DNA from: Acidisoma sp. PAMC 29798
GTDB taxonomy: Bacteria > Pseudomonadota > Alphaproteobacteria > Acetobacterales > Acetobacteraceae
Direction of reading: 5' to 3'
Assembly (NCBI RefSeq): GCF_030252425.1
Contig: NZ_CP126994.1
Coordinates: forward strand, 2,661,001 to 2,725,000
Length of the DNA: 64,000 bases
Shown here: positions 8,896 to 16,713 of the stretch, one piece after another
Layout: every line of letters starts with the position of its first letter
Numbering within the stretch: the first letter of the stretch is position 1
Program-made: the position numbers and the translations under genes
The notes under the pieces: model-generated
Database searches by the model: none
What the model was told of the DNA's origin: nothing
The model's input: only the letters and a program-made list of their open reading frames with translations

Positions 8896-10027
8896 ATGTC
8901 AGCTGAATCAGACTCCCTCGCCGAACAGATCAAGCAGTCCGTCGCACTGCTAAGGAGGCATCTTTGACTGGGATGTCGCTGTTTCCCGCCTCGAAGAGCT
9001 GAACGCTAGCGCTGAAAACCCCGCCCTTTGGAATGATGCCAGAGCGGCGCAGGTGATGATGCGCGAGCGGACCCATCTGCAAACCAATATCGACGCCGTC
9101 CGCCTGATCGAGACGGAGCTGGACGATACCGTCGACATGATCGAGATGGCCGAGGCTGAGGCCGACGCCGCCATGGTCGCCGAGTCCCTCAAGACGCTCA
9201 CCCGCCTTGGCAACGAGGTGAAGCTGCGCGAGATCGAGAGCCTGCTTTCGGGCGAGGCGGATAGCTACGACGCCTATCTCGAAATCAACGCCGGCGCCGG
9301 CGGTACCGAGGCGCAGGACTGGGCCGAGATGCTGCAACGCATGTACATGCGTTGGGCGGAGAAGCACGGCTACAAAATCCAGATCCTCGAAACCTCCGAG
9401 GGCGAGCAGGCCGGCATCAAGTCCGCCACACTTCAGGTCACGGGTCCGAGCGCCTATGGCTGGCTGAAGACAGAGGCCGGCGTGCATCGGCTGGTGCGCA
9501 TCAGCCCCTTCGATTCGGCGGCGCGGCGGCAGACCAGTTTTGCCAGCGTCTATGTCTATCCGGTTGTGGACGACACCATCGAGATCGACATCAATCCCGC
9601 CGACCTGAAGGTCGATACCTTCCGAGCCTCCGGCGCCGGCGGCCAGCACGTCAATAAAACGGAAAGCGCGATCCGCATCACGCATGTGCCCAGCGGCATC
9701 ATCGTGGCCTGCCAGACCGATCGCAGCCAGCATCGCAACCGGGCGACGGCGATGGCCATGCTGAAAGCGCGACTCTATGAGCGGGAGTTGCAGAAGCAGG
9801 AAGATGCGGCGGCAGCGGCGGCCTCCAACAAGACCGATATCGGCTGGGGCCATCAGATTCGCAGTTATGTGCTGGCGCCGTATCAGCTTGTGAAGGACCT
9901 TCGCACGAACGTCGAGAAGGGCAATCCGGCGGCGGTGTTGGACGGCGACCTGGATGAATTCATGGCGGCGGCGCTCGCCGCCCGGGTTGGCGCGACCCGC
10001 AGCGAAGCGAGTGCGGCGGCGCGATAA
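8896..10027 (+). CDS. prfB: Peptide chain release factor 2, expressed by programmed +1 frameshift
   Basis: RF2 reads UGA/UAA and triggers peptide release. The gene starts at ATG 8896, runs 23 codons to an in-frame TGA (8965-8967) and continues in the +1 frame from GAC at 8966, giving 376 residues in total. The shift sequence is the classical one: internal AGGAGG, 3 nt, then CTT-TGA-C. Without the shift only an N-terminally truncated protein from an internal ATG near 9053 would be predicted. The main frame has the RF2 recognition motif SPF (in RISPFDSA) and the peptidyl-transferase GGQ at about 248-250 (GAGGQHVNKTESA). It follows mrcA by 8 nt and may be cotranscribed. Confidence 0.97.
8953..8968 (+). 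promoter_or_regulatory. prfB programmed frameshift site
   Basis: AGGAGG (8953-8958), a 3-nt spacer CAT, the slippery CTT (8962-8964), stop TGA (8965-8967) and following C. Spacing and order equal the known bacterial RF2 autoregulatory site: low RF2 makes the ribosome pause at UGA and slip +1. Confidence 0.96.
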
Positions 10028-10104
10028 GTCGTTTCGAAAATTTGCTGATTCGTGGTTGGCGGAGTACGGTGCGCCTCAAATGAGCCAATCCAGGACGGTG
10101 GGAC

Positions 10105-10962
10105 ATGCTGACATCGCCCTGGATCGCCGTCGTCGCGTTGGTCTTGTTCGTGGGTGCCAGCATCCTCGGCGTATTCGTGCGCCGACGACTGCCCGAGCGC
10201 CACACCAACCGCGAAACCATCGAGCTTCTGCAAGTCACGGTCACCATGCTGGTGACCTTCGCGGCGATCGTGCTGGGCCTGCTGATCACCTCAGCCAAGG
10301 CGAGCTTCGACGACGCCGGCAACCAGTTCCGCAGTTACTCGATCGCGCTGGTGCAGCTTGATCAGTCCTTGCGTGATTACGGCCCCGACGCCGACCCTGC
10401 ACGGTCCGTGTTGCGGGCCTATACCGCCGCCGCCATTGCCTCCACCTGGACGAATGAGGCGCCGCCGCCGGGTAGCTATTATCCCCGCTCATTGCCGAAC
10501 AATGCCGCTGACCTGAACGAGGAAAGCGCGTTTCTCGGCCGCATGTTGAGCCAGGTGGGTCGTGACGTGCGTGCTTTACCGACGGCCACGCCGCAGCAAA
10601 AGCGCGACGCGCTCGATTGCCAGCAGCAGATGGACCATGTGGTCACCCAGCGCTGGGATCTGATTTCGGCCTTGCAGGCGCAGTTGTCGGCGCCCTTCGT
10701 GGTCGTGCTGGTCTTCTGGTTGATGGTGATCTTTTTGTGTTTCGGGCTAAGCGCGCCGTTCAACATCTTGGGCGCCGCGGTGATCACCCTCAGCGCCATC
10801 TCGCTCGCCTCCGCGCTGTTCGTGGTGATCGACCTGAACACGCTGTTCGACAATGGATTCTTCACCATATCGAGCCATCCGGAGCGTGATGCCCTGGCGC
10901 ATATGCTGGTGCCAGACGCGCCGTACACACTGCCGACGACGGCCGGCACGGCGGGGAATTAG
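10105..10962 (+). CDS. DUF4239 (bestrophin-like domain) membrane protein
   Basis: 285 residues with two N-terminal membrane segments (about 4-24 and 46-66), a central soluble, charged region (about 70-190) and two C-terminal segments (about 193-240). The layout, the RRRLPERHTNRET stretch after the first segment and the AAIVLGLLITSAKASFD stretch match the DUF4239 group, annotated as bestrophin-like. Molecular function is unknown; an ion channel role is only a fold-based suggestion. It stands alone between prfB (77 nt upstream, same strand) and a composite palindromic repeat. Confidence 0.75.
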   Translation: MLTSPWIAVVALVLFVGASILGVFVRRRLPERHTNRETIELLQVTVTMLVTFAAIVLGLLITSAKASFDDAGNQFRSYSIALVQLDQSLRDYGPDADPARSVLRAYTAAAIASTWTNEAPPPGSYYPRSLPNNAADLNEESAFLGRMLSQVGRDVRALPTATPQQKRDALDCQQQMDHVVTQRWDLISALQAQLSAPFVVVLVFWLMVIFLCFGLSAPFNILGAAVITLSAISLASALFVVIDLNTLFDNGFFTISSHPERDALAHMLVPDAPYTLPTTAGTAGN

Positions 10963-11000
10963 GCGTGCTTTAGAGGCGGAAGTCGTCTCCATCCATCCAT

Positions 11001-11103
11001 CGTCATCCCCGGGCTTGACCCGGGGACCTACCCGTTGTGGCGCCCACACGCCGTCATGGCGCCGTAACGGGTAGGTGCGCGGATCAAGTCCGCGCATGAC
11101 GGT
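11001..11103. repeat. Composite nested palindrome (intergenic repeat element)
   Basis: The ends CGTCAT and ATGACG pair. Inside lie two arm hairpins (CCCCGGG-CTTGA-CCCGGGG-like at the left, GCGCGGA-TCAAG-TCCGCGC at the right), and ACCTACCCGTT pairs with AACGGGTAGGT around a central GGCGCC..GGCGCC hairpin. The whole can fold as a cruciform or branched RNA. Similar 'cgtcatcc..cttgacc..' elements are widespread between genes in alphaproteobacteria. It lies between two convergent genes, where it could act as a bidirectional transcript end. Confidence 0.7.
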
Positions 11104-11128
11104 ACTGAAGTGACGGCGTTGCGGGTTC

Positions 11129-11452
11129 CTACCTGATCGGCTCTTCCGGTTCTGCATCCGGCACGCCATGCGGCATCAACCGCTTGTCGACTTCCAGGCG
11201 AAGCTCCTCGATCGCCGTGCCGGACGCGGGGTCGATCGCCTCGATCGCCGTCAGGATGGTCTGAAGGGCATCGCGCAGGCCATGCAGGAAGCCATGGCCA
11301 ATAACCTCGCCCGGTGTCTCATCGAAGGCCGTGACGCGGTGGTCATCCAGCGCCGCCTCCACCTTGTCGGCTTCGGTCGTGTGCCCCTGCGCCCGAAGGC
11401 GCGCAATCAGCGCCTGGGCGCGCAGGGTCGGCGTATCGTGCTCGTTCGTCAT
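11129..11452 (-). CDS. Small hypothetical acidic protein downstream of emrAB-type pair
   Basis: 107 residues, charged and probably helical, with no signal peptide or membrane segment (starts MTNEHDTPTLRAQALIARL, ends EPEEPIR). I do not recognise the family. It starts 67 nt after the stop of the MFS exporter on the same strand and could be the last gene of that unit. Its codon bias looks coding, and the antisense frame opposite has no protein-like features. Function unknown. Confidence 0.6.
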   Translation of the reverse strand: MTNEHDTPTLRAQALIARLRAQGHTTEADKVEAALDDHRVTAFDETPGEVIGHGFLHGLRDALQTILTAIEAIDPASGTAIEELRLEVDKRLMPHGVPDAEPEEPIR

Positions 11453-11519
11453 AGGCTTACCCCGTTGGCGTTTCAGGCGATGTGCTCGCCACAGGGAGGC
11501 GGGTCAAGCCACCCGCTGC

Positions 11520-13127
11520 TCAATGGCCGCCGCCGCCCTTGCCTCCGGACTTGGAGGGCGAAAACAGGAAGGTGAACGGAATGACGCAGAAGGCCGCAAT
11601 CGCGCAGTAGATGAACACGTCGCGGTAGGCGAGCACGGCGGCCTGCGCTTGCAGATCGCGGAAGATGGTGCCGGGCAGCATTTGCGTGATCTGGTCGGCT
11701 CCATAGCCGAGGCCCCTCATGGCGGCTCTCAGCGTTTGCTGAAGCTGCACATAGGGTTGGTACAGCGGCGTCATATACTGCTGCAAATAACTCTGATGGA
11801 CCTGCTCGCGATTGGTGATCATCGCCGTTGCCGAGGAAATGCCGATCGCCCCCGCAACGTTGCGCAGCATGACGTAGAGGGAGCTGCCGTCCCCGTTCAG
11901 GGCGCGCGGCAAGGTCGAATAGGTGATGGTGCTCGCCGGCACGAACAGGAAGGCGAGGCCCGCCACCTGGAAGATACGGGTGCGGACAAGCGTGCCGAAA
12001 TCCACCGTCGGCACGACGATCAGGCTGGAATAGAGGTAGGACGAGCCGATCAGGAAGAAGCCGAAGGCGATCAGGTAGCGCGTCTGAATGCGCGGCATCA
12101 GCACCCGCTGCACGAAGGGGATCAGCAGAACGATCGCCACCGCGCCCGGCGACAGGATCAGGCCCGCGAGGGTCGCGGTATACCCAAGGCTCTGTTGGGC
12201 GAGTTGCGGCACGAGGACGGCGCCCGAATACAGCGTCGCGCCGATGCCGACGATCATCAGCGAGCCCACCGCGAAATTGCGGTCCTTGAAGACCCGCAGA
12301 TTGACGATTGGCTTGTCGGTGGTCATCAGCCAGACGATCGCGCCGCTGATGCCGACCGCCGCCAGCACGGCCATCATGACGATGAAGGAGGAGCCGAACC
12401 AATCCTCGTCCTCACCGCGATCCATCATGACCTGCAGGCAGCCAAGCCCAAGCGCGATCAGGCCGAGGCCAATCCAATCGGTATCCGCGAACCGCGCCTT
12501 CTGCCGCTTCACCCAGGGCGGATCCTCCACCAGGGCCAGCACCGAGAAGAAGGCGACCGCGCCCACCGGAATGTTGATCCAGAAGATCCAGCGCCAGGAA
12601 TAGGTATCCGTCAGCCAGCCGCCGAGCGTGGGCCCGATGGCGGGCGCGAAAATCACCGCGATGGCGACCACCCCGAATGCGGCGCCGCGCTTTTTCGGCT
12701 CGAAAGTATCCAGGATGATCGATTGCTGGTTGGGTTGCAGGCCGCCGCCGAAGAAGCCCTGCATGCAGCGATAGATGACCAATTGCCCGAGGGAGGTCGC
12801 GGTGCCGCAGAGGAACGAGCAGACCACGAACATGGCGATGCAGATCAGAAAGTAGCGCTTGCGGCCGATGACCCGGCCGATGAAGCCCGAAATGGGCAGA
12901 ACGATGCCATTGGCGACGAGGTAGGAGGTCAACGTCCAGGTTGCGTCATCGTAACTCGCCGACACCGATCCCGCGATATGGGGTAGCGAGACGTTGACGA
13001 TGGTGGTGTCGAGAATCTCCATGAAAGCGGCGATCGTCACGACCACCGCGATCAGCCAGGGATTGCCTTTCGGCTTCCAGGCGGCGTCGGACGCATCATT
13101 GGCGCCTGCGGCGGCGGTGCCGCTCAC
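11520..13127 (-). CDS. DHA2 family MFS drug exporter (EmrB-like)
   Basis: A 535-residue inner-membrane transporter with about 14 hydrophobic segments. Family features include LDTTIVNVSLPHIAGS in the first segments, the motif A-like FIGRVIGRKRYF and WRWIFWINIPVG. EmrB-type pumps export hydrophobic drugs, weak acids or uncouplers using the proton gradient, together with an EmrA adaptor and an outer-membrane TolC channel. The start overlaps the stop of the adaptor gene by 4 nt (ATGA), so translation is coupled. No TolC gene is in the window. Substrate cannot be told from sequence. Confidence 0.93.
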   Translation of the reverse strand: MSGTAAAGANDASDAAWKPKGNPWLIAVVVTIAAFMEILDTTIVNVSLPHIAGSVSASYDDATWTLTSYLVANGIVLPISGFIGRVIGRKRYFLICIAMFVVCSFLCGTATSLGQLVIYRCMQGFFGGGLQPNQQSIILDTFEPKKRGAAFGVVAIAVIFAPAIGPTLGGWLTDTYSWRWIFWINIPVGAVAFFSVLALVEDPPWVKRQKARFADTDWIGLGLIALGLGCLQVMMDRGEDEDWFGSSFIVMMAVLAAVGISGAIVWLMTTDKPIVNLRVFKDRNFAVGSLMIVGIGATLYSGAVLVPQLAQQSLGYTATLAGLILSPGAVAIVLLIPFVQRVLMPRIQTRYLIAFGFFLIGSSYLYSSLIVVPTVDFGTLVRTRIFQVAGLAFLFVPASTITYSTLPRALNGDGSSLYVMLRNVAGAIGISSATAMITNREQVHQSYLQQYMTPLYQPYVQLQQTLRAAMRGLGYGADQITQMLPGTIFRDLQAQAAVLAYRDVFIYCAIAAFCVIPFTFLFSPSKSGGKGGGGH

Positions 13128-14395
13128 GGCTGCGTCTGCTCGCTCGGCTGCGCGTGCTGGATGTAGTCCTTGACCTTCACAGTTGGGTTGACGGACAGGC
13201 CGAGCGGCAGCGGAAGATTGGGATCGAGACCGCTGTCGATATCGATCTTCACCGGCACGCGTTGCACGATCTTGACGAAGTTGCCGGTCGCATTCTCGGC
13301 CGGAAAGGCGCTGAAGCGGCTGCCGGACCCCATTTGCACGCTATCGACATGGCCGCGCAGCTTAAGCCCCGGATAAGCATCGACCGTGATGTCAACCACC
13401 TGGTCGGGCCGCATGCGGTCGAGCTGGTTTTCCTTGAAATTGGCGGTGACCCAAACATCGGGCGCCACCAAGTTCATGATCGTCTGACCGGTCGTCAGGT
13501 AGTCACCGGATTCGACATTGCGCCGCGTGACCCAGCCATCCTGCGGGGCGCGCACCGTGGTGTAGGACACATTGAGCTTGGCCTGATCGTACTGGCCCTG
13601 CGCCTGCTGGACCTGGCCTCGCAGCTGATCCACCTGGGCCTTCGCCTGATCGATGTTCTGCTGCACGACGCTCGCGCTATCGACCTGCGCCTGGGCGACC
13701 TTCACCTGGCCTTCGGCCTGTCGCAGGCTCGCCGTCGATTGATCGACCTGCTGCTGCGTGGTCGCCGCGCGAGACACGGCATGTTGGCGGCGGAAGTCGC
13801 TTTGCGCATTCGTCAAATTGCCCTGCGCCTGCTCCAGCGAGCCCTGAGCCGACAGGAGCTGCGCGGGATAGGTGGTCGATGCCTTGTCGAGGGCGAGTTG
13901 CGCATTCGCAAGTTGCGCCTTGGCCTGTGCCAATTGGCCGGCGGCCCTGGTGAGCGCCGTCTGATAGTCGCGCGGATCGAGCTGGATGATCACATCGCCC
14001 TTCTTGATGCGCTGGTTGTCGTTCACCAAAAGCGCCGTGACCCGACCCGCGATGCGCGGCGCGATGCTGATGGCACGACCATCCGTGAAGGCGTCGTCGG
14101 TATCGATCAAGTTGCGGGTGGAGAACCAATAGAGAAAGGCGCCGATCGCCGCGACGACCAGAATGACGAGGAAGATCAGCCGGATGACGATCTTGCGACG
14201 CCGTGCTTTGCGCTCGTCGCGGCGTTTCTGCTCAGGAGAGCGTTGATCCCCATCGGTCTTGGACTCGGTGTTCTGATTGGGCTGCTTCTGGTTCGCCGAG
14301 CTGCCCGTCTTGTCGGCAGTCTTGTCAGGCTGGCCGCCCTGATCGGTTCCCTTATCGCCATCTTGGCGCGGGGTCTCGGGCTGGTCATCGGCCAT
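13124..14395 (-). CDS. HlyD/EmrA-type membrane fusion protein
   Basis: Periplasmic adaptor of a tripartite efflux pump. 423 residues: a highly charged, Gln/Lys-rich N-terminal cytoplasmic tail of about 75 residues, one membrane segment (IVIRLIFLVILVVAAIGAFLY), a barrel-sandwich half-motif, a long Gln/Ala-rich coiled-coil hairpin (AQAKAQLANAQLALDK ... QVDQLRGQVQQAQGQYDQ) and beta-barrel domains (TVRAPQDGWVTRR). First gene of the unit, followed by the MFS exporter with a 4-nt overlap. A palindromic operator lies 85 nt upstream of its start codon. Confidence 0.93.
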   Translation of the reverse strand: MADDQPETPRQDGDKGTDQGGQPDKTADKTGSSANQKQPNQNTESKTDGDQRSPEQKRRDERKARRRKIVIRLIFLVILVVAAIGAFLYWFSTRNLIDTDDAFTDGRAISIAPRIAGRVTALLVNDNQRIKKGDVIIQLDPRDYQTALTRAAGQLAQAKAQLANAQLALDKASTTYPAQLLSAQGSLEQAQGNLTNAQSDFRRQHAVSRAATTQQQVDQSTASLRQAEGQVKVAQAQVDSASVVQQNIDQAKAQVDQLRGQVQQAQGQYDQAKLNVSYTTVRAPQDGWVTRRNVESGDYLTTGQTIMNLVAPDVWVTANFKENQLDRMRPDQVVDITVDAYPGLKLRGHVDSVQMGSGSRFSAFPAENATGNFVKIVQRVPVKIDIDSGLDPNLPLPLGLSVNPTVKVKDYIQHAQPSEQTQP

Positions 14396-14479
14396 GAAGG
14401 GTTCCTGTTCAGACAGACACAGATGGACAGAGGGTGCGCATGGCCGCCCACCGCGGGGTCGGCCATGCCGCTTGGTCCT

Positions 14480-14495
14480 CTGACCGATCGGTCAG
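14480..14495. promoter_or_regulatory. Palindromic operator, TetR-type, upstream of the efflux pair
   Basis: CTGACCGATCGGTCAG is a perfect 16-bp palindrome in the region between oxyR and the adaptor gene. TGACCGATCGGTCA-type sites are typical of TetR-family repressors of efflux pumps. No TetR gene is present in the window, so the regulator must be elsewhere, or the site serves another regulator. Confidence 0.6.
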
Positions 14496-14578
14496 CGGTA
14501 ACCCATTTGGTGAGCCGCGTCGAGCCGAGGCGGCTAAAACCCTGACGGGAGGCCGATCACGCCTTCGTAGAGATGCTG

Positions 14579-15541
14579 TCAGGCAGCGTCCTCAATCGGC
14601 AAGTCCATCGCAGGGGTGGTGCCCTTGGGCGCCTGATCGCGCAAAAAGGCGCCGAGGCGGAGGAAGGCTTCGGCGCGCGGATCTCTTGCGCGCCAGGCCA
14701 GCCCGATGGTGCGACCCGCCGTCTCCCCGCCCGTAAAAACCTCGACAGGGCGGATCGCGGCGAGACCATCGAGGTCATGCCGATCGCGCACGGAGAGCAG
14801 AGGCAGGAGCGAAAACCCTTCGCCGGCGCCGATCATGTGGCGCAGCATTTCCAGGCTGCTGGCAGAGCGCCGATCGCGCGGCGCCCGCGCGCCGCACAGC
14901 GAAAGGGCTTGGTCACGCAGGCAATGGCCTTCCTCCAGCAGAAGGAAATCCTCGTCCTGGAGATCCTCGGCTGACATTGCCCCGAGATCCGCAACGCGAT
15001 GGCCTTCCGGCGCGACAATCTGGAACGGCTCGAAGAACAGCGGCATGGTCGCCAAGGCCGTGGTCGCGGCAGGCAGAGCGATCAGAATGATGTCGAGCGT
15101 GCCGAGCTGCACCCGCTCGGTGATGCGCGCGGTCATCCCCTCCTCCAACCGCAAGGCAAGTTGAGGAAAGGCGCCGCGCAGGGATTGCAGCAGTGAGGGC
15201 AGGTAATAGGGCCCCAGCGTGGGAATGACGCCAAGGCGAAGCGGCCCCGCCAAGGGATCGATCCGCATACGCGCCGAATCGAGCAAGCTGCGCGCCTCGC
15301 GCACAACCTCCCGCGCCTGACGGATGACGACCTCGCCTTCGGGCGTCACTTCGACACTGCGTCGCGAACGCTCGAACAGAGAGACCCGCAGCAGCGCTTC
15401 CAGCTTACGGACCTGCTCGCTGAGTGCCGGCTGGCTGACGCCGCAGCGTTCCGCCGCCCGACCAAAATGGCGCAGATCCGCCACGGCCACCGCATATTCC
15501 AAATCCCGCAGCGATAGACCCGCCAGACCCGCTCCACTCAT
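14579..15541 (-). CDS. oxyR: LysR-family regulator, OxyR-like peroxide sensor
   Basis: 320 residues: an N-terminal winged helix (LRDLEYAVAVADLRHFGRAAERCGVSQPALSEQVRKLE region, about 10-70) and a LysR substrate domain. The OxyR signature is present as EEGHCLRDQALSLC, whose two cysteines correspond to the redox pair of E. coli OxyR (C199/C208). This argues for peroxide sensing rather than a generic LysR function. It is transcribed toward the efflux genes, 183 bp away. An ATAG-N7-CTAT half-site lies just upstream, suggesting autoregulation. No catalase or peroxidase gene is adjacent. Confidence 0.85.
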   Translation of the reverse strand: MSGAGLAGLSLRDLEYAVAVADLRHFGRAAERCGVSQPALSEQVRKLEALLRVSLFERSRRSVEVTPEGEVVIRQAREVVREARSLLDSARMRIDPLAGPLRLGVIPTLGPYYLPSLLQSLRGAFPQLALRLEEGMTARITERVQLGTLDIILIALPAATTALATMPLFFEPFQIVAPEGHRVADLGAMSAEDLQDEDFLLLEEGHCLRDQALSLCGARAPRDRRSASSLEMLRHMIGAGEGFSLLPLLSVRDRHDLDGLAAIRPVEVFTGGETAGRTIGLAWRARDPRAEAFLRLGAFLRDQAPKGTTPAMDLPIEDAA

Positions 15542-15556
15542 TCCGCCACCTCGATC

Positions 15557-15571
15557 ATAGGGCTACCCTAT
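15557..15571. promoter_or_regulatory. Possible OxyR half-site upstream of oxyR
   Basis: ATAG-N7-CTAT at 15557-15571, 16 bp upstream of the oxyR start codon, equals half of the known OxyR binding consensus (two ATAG-N7-CTAT units). The second unit at the expected spacing is weak (GTAT). Confidence 0.45.
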
Positions 15572-15655
15572 CACGAAGGTATATAGACTCAACTTTGCCG
15601 ATGGAAACTGAGCGCGCCATGCGGGAGATACCGACGCCTGGATTGCAGACTTGTC

Positions 15656-15685
15656 GTAGGGTGGAAAAGCGCAGCGCATTCCACC
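15656..15685 (+). repeat. REP hairpin, left of the RAYT gene
   Basis: GTAG foot, then the stem GGTGGAA/TTCCACC with AGCGCAGCGC-type loop. Stem variant 'GGTGGAA', also found at 16183, 24708 and 38091. Confidence 0.85.
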
Positions 15686-15687
15686 AC

Positions 15688-16161
15688 TTACTGTCCCGCC
15701 AACCACTGTCGAAACGATGAAAAAGGCCAGTCTTCCGCCCGTTCGACGAGGCCGTGTTTCACGGGATTAAAATGCGTGTAGTGGATATGCGCAGCGTAGT
15801 CGCTTTCGCTCCTGATCGTTCGCTCCCAATATCGACGCTGCCAGATGCCGCGCTCGCCTCGCCGGCGCATGATTGCCGATCGGGGTTCGGCAACAGACGC
15901 TGATTTCGAGAACGACGTCTTGATCGCGCGCCATCGGTCGGGAAAGTCGACATCACCCTCCGGCAGCGTCCAGACACAGTGCATGTGGTCCGGCAACACG
16001 ACCCAGGCGTCAATATGAAACGGCGTCCTGGCACGAACCTCTCGGACTGCGGCCCTTAGCGCACCAATCCGCTCGACCAACAGCGCCGAGCGTCGATCAA
16101 AAAGATTGACGGTAAAGAAGAAAGTGCCACCTGGGACGCGGTTCCAGATATAGTTCGACAT
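15688..16161 (-). CDS. REP-associated tyrosine transposase (RAYT, Y1 family)
   Basis: About 157 residues of the Transposase_17/IS200-related type. The HUH-like motif is PDHMHCVW, and the single catalytic tyrosine region is YAAHIHYTHFNPVKHGLV. The N-terminus reads MSNYIWNRVPGGTFFFTVNL, typical of RAYTs; I therefore start at 16161 rather than at an ATG six codons upstream. RAYTs are single-copy domesticated-looking transposases that recognise and probably spread REP hairpins with a GTAG foot. This copy looks intact (no stop or frameshift) and is flanked by cognate repeats. Confidence 0.92.
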   Translation of the reverse strand: MSNYIWNRVPGGTFFFTVNLFDRRSALLVERIGALRAAVREVRARTPFHIDAWVVLPDHMHCVWTLPEGDVDFPDRWRAIKTSFSKSASVAEPRSAIMRRRGERGIWQRRYWERTIRSESDYAAHIHYTHFNPVKHGLVERAEDWPFSSFRQWLAGQ

Positions 16162-16182
16162 CGAAACTAAATAACCCAAGAT

Positions 16183-16212
16183 GGTGGAATGCGCTGCGCT
16201 TTTCCACCCTAC
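16183..16212 (-). repeat. REP hairpin, right of the RAYT gene
   Basis: Exact inverted copy of the 15656-15685 unit, with CTAC at the right end (GTAG on the minus strand). Confidence 0.85.
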
Positions 16213-16222
16213 AAATCATTGC

Positions 16223-16705
16223 TTACAAACGCCGGAACATCACCAGACCATCGACGTAGCCCAGCGTCGGGTGGGCAAAAGCCTCCGGCAGACGCCCGAC
16301 CGTGTCGAAGCCGAGGCTGGTCCATAACCCCACGGCGCGCGCGTTGCTGCTAACGACGAAGTTGAACTGCATCGCGCGAAAGCCCCGCGCCTTCGCGCGC
16401 TCCATCGTATGCAGACACATTGCCCGCGCGACGCCCCGCCCCGTGGCCTCGGGAGCCGTCGCGAAACCGCAATTCGCGACATGACTGCCACCACCGAGCT
16501 TATTGGCCTGGAGGTAGCAGGTGCCAATCACCCTGCCAGCCTCATCCGCCACGAAGACCTCGTGTCCCGGCTCATACCAATAGGCGAGCCCGTCGGAGCG
16601 GGTCCAATCGCGGGGCAGGAGATAGGTCTCCCCCGCCGCGATGATGGGACCGATGATGCGCCAGATCGCCTCGGCATCATCATCGGTCGCCAGCCGGATG
16701 AGCAT
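16223..16705 (-). CDS. GNAT family N-acetyltransferase
   Basis: 160 residues covering one GNAT domain: starts MLIRLATDDDAEAIWRIIGP, with the acetyl-CoA binding loop in FATAPEATGRGVARAMCLHTMERA (R/Q-x-x-G-x-A type, here ATGRGVA) and a typical C-terminal strand-helix (NARAVGLWTSLGFDTVGRLPEAF). The acceptor substrate is unknown; fungal and bacterial relatives are often annotated as general acetyltransferases. It starts 8 nt after the metZ stop and is therefore probably cotranscribed with it and placed under the SAM-II riboswitch. Confidence 0.88.
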   Translation of the reverse strand: MLIRLATDDDAEAIWRIIGPIIAAGETYLLPRDWTRSDGLAYWYEPGHEVFVADEAGRVIGTCYLQANKLGGGSHVANCGFATAPEATGRGVARAMCLHTMERAKARGFRAMQFNFVVSSNARAVGLWTSLGFDTVGRLPEAFAHPTLGYVDGLVMFRRL

Positions 16706-16713
16706 CGCCGCGC

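Larger units (their letters stand above)
15656..16212. mobile_element. RAYT transposase gene framed by two inverted REP hairpins
   Basis: A unit made of a REP at 15656-15685 (begins GTAG), the transposase gene on the minus strand and an inverted REP at 16183-16212 (ends CTAC). The GTAG feet point outward. The stop codon of the gene is 2 nt from one REP and the start region 21 nt from the other, so gene and repeats form one compact unit, as known for REP-associated tyrosine transposases. Confidence 0.85.

Noticed and set aside
16162-16179. Upstream ATG of the RAYT gene
   Set aside because: Family N-terminus starts at MSNY; the extra six codons approach the REP hairpin.
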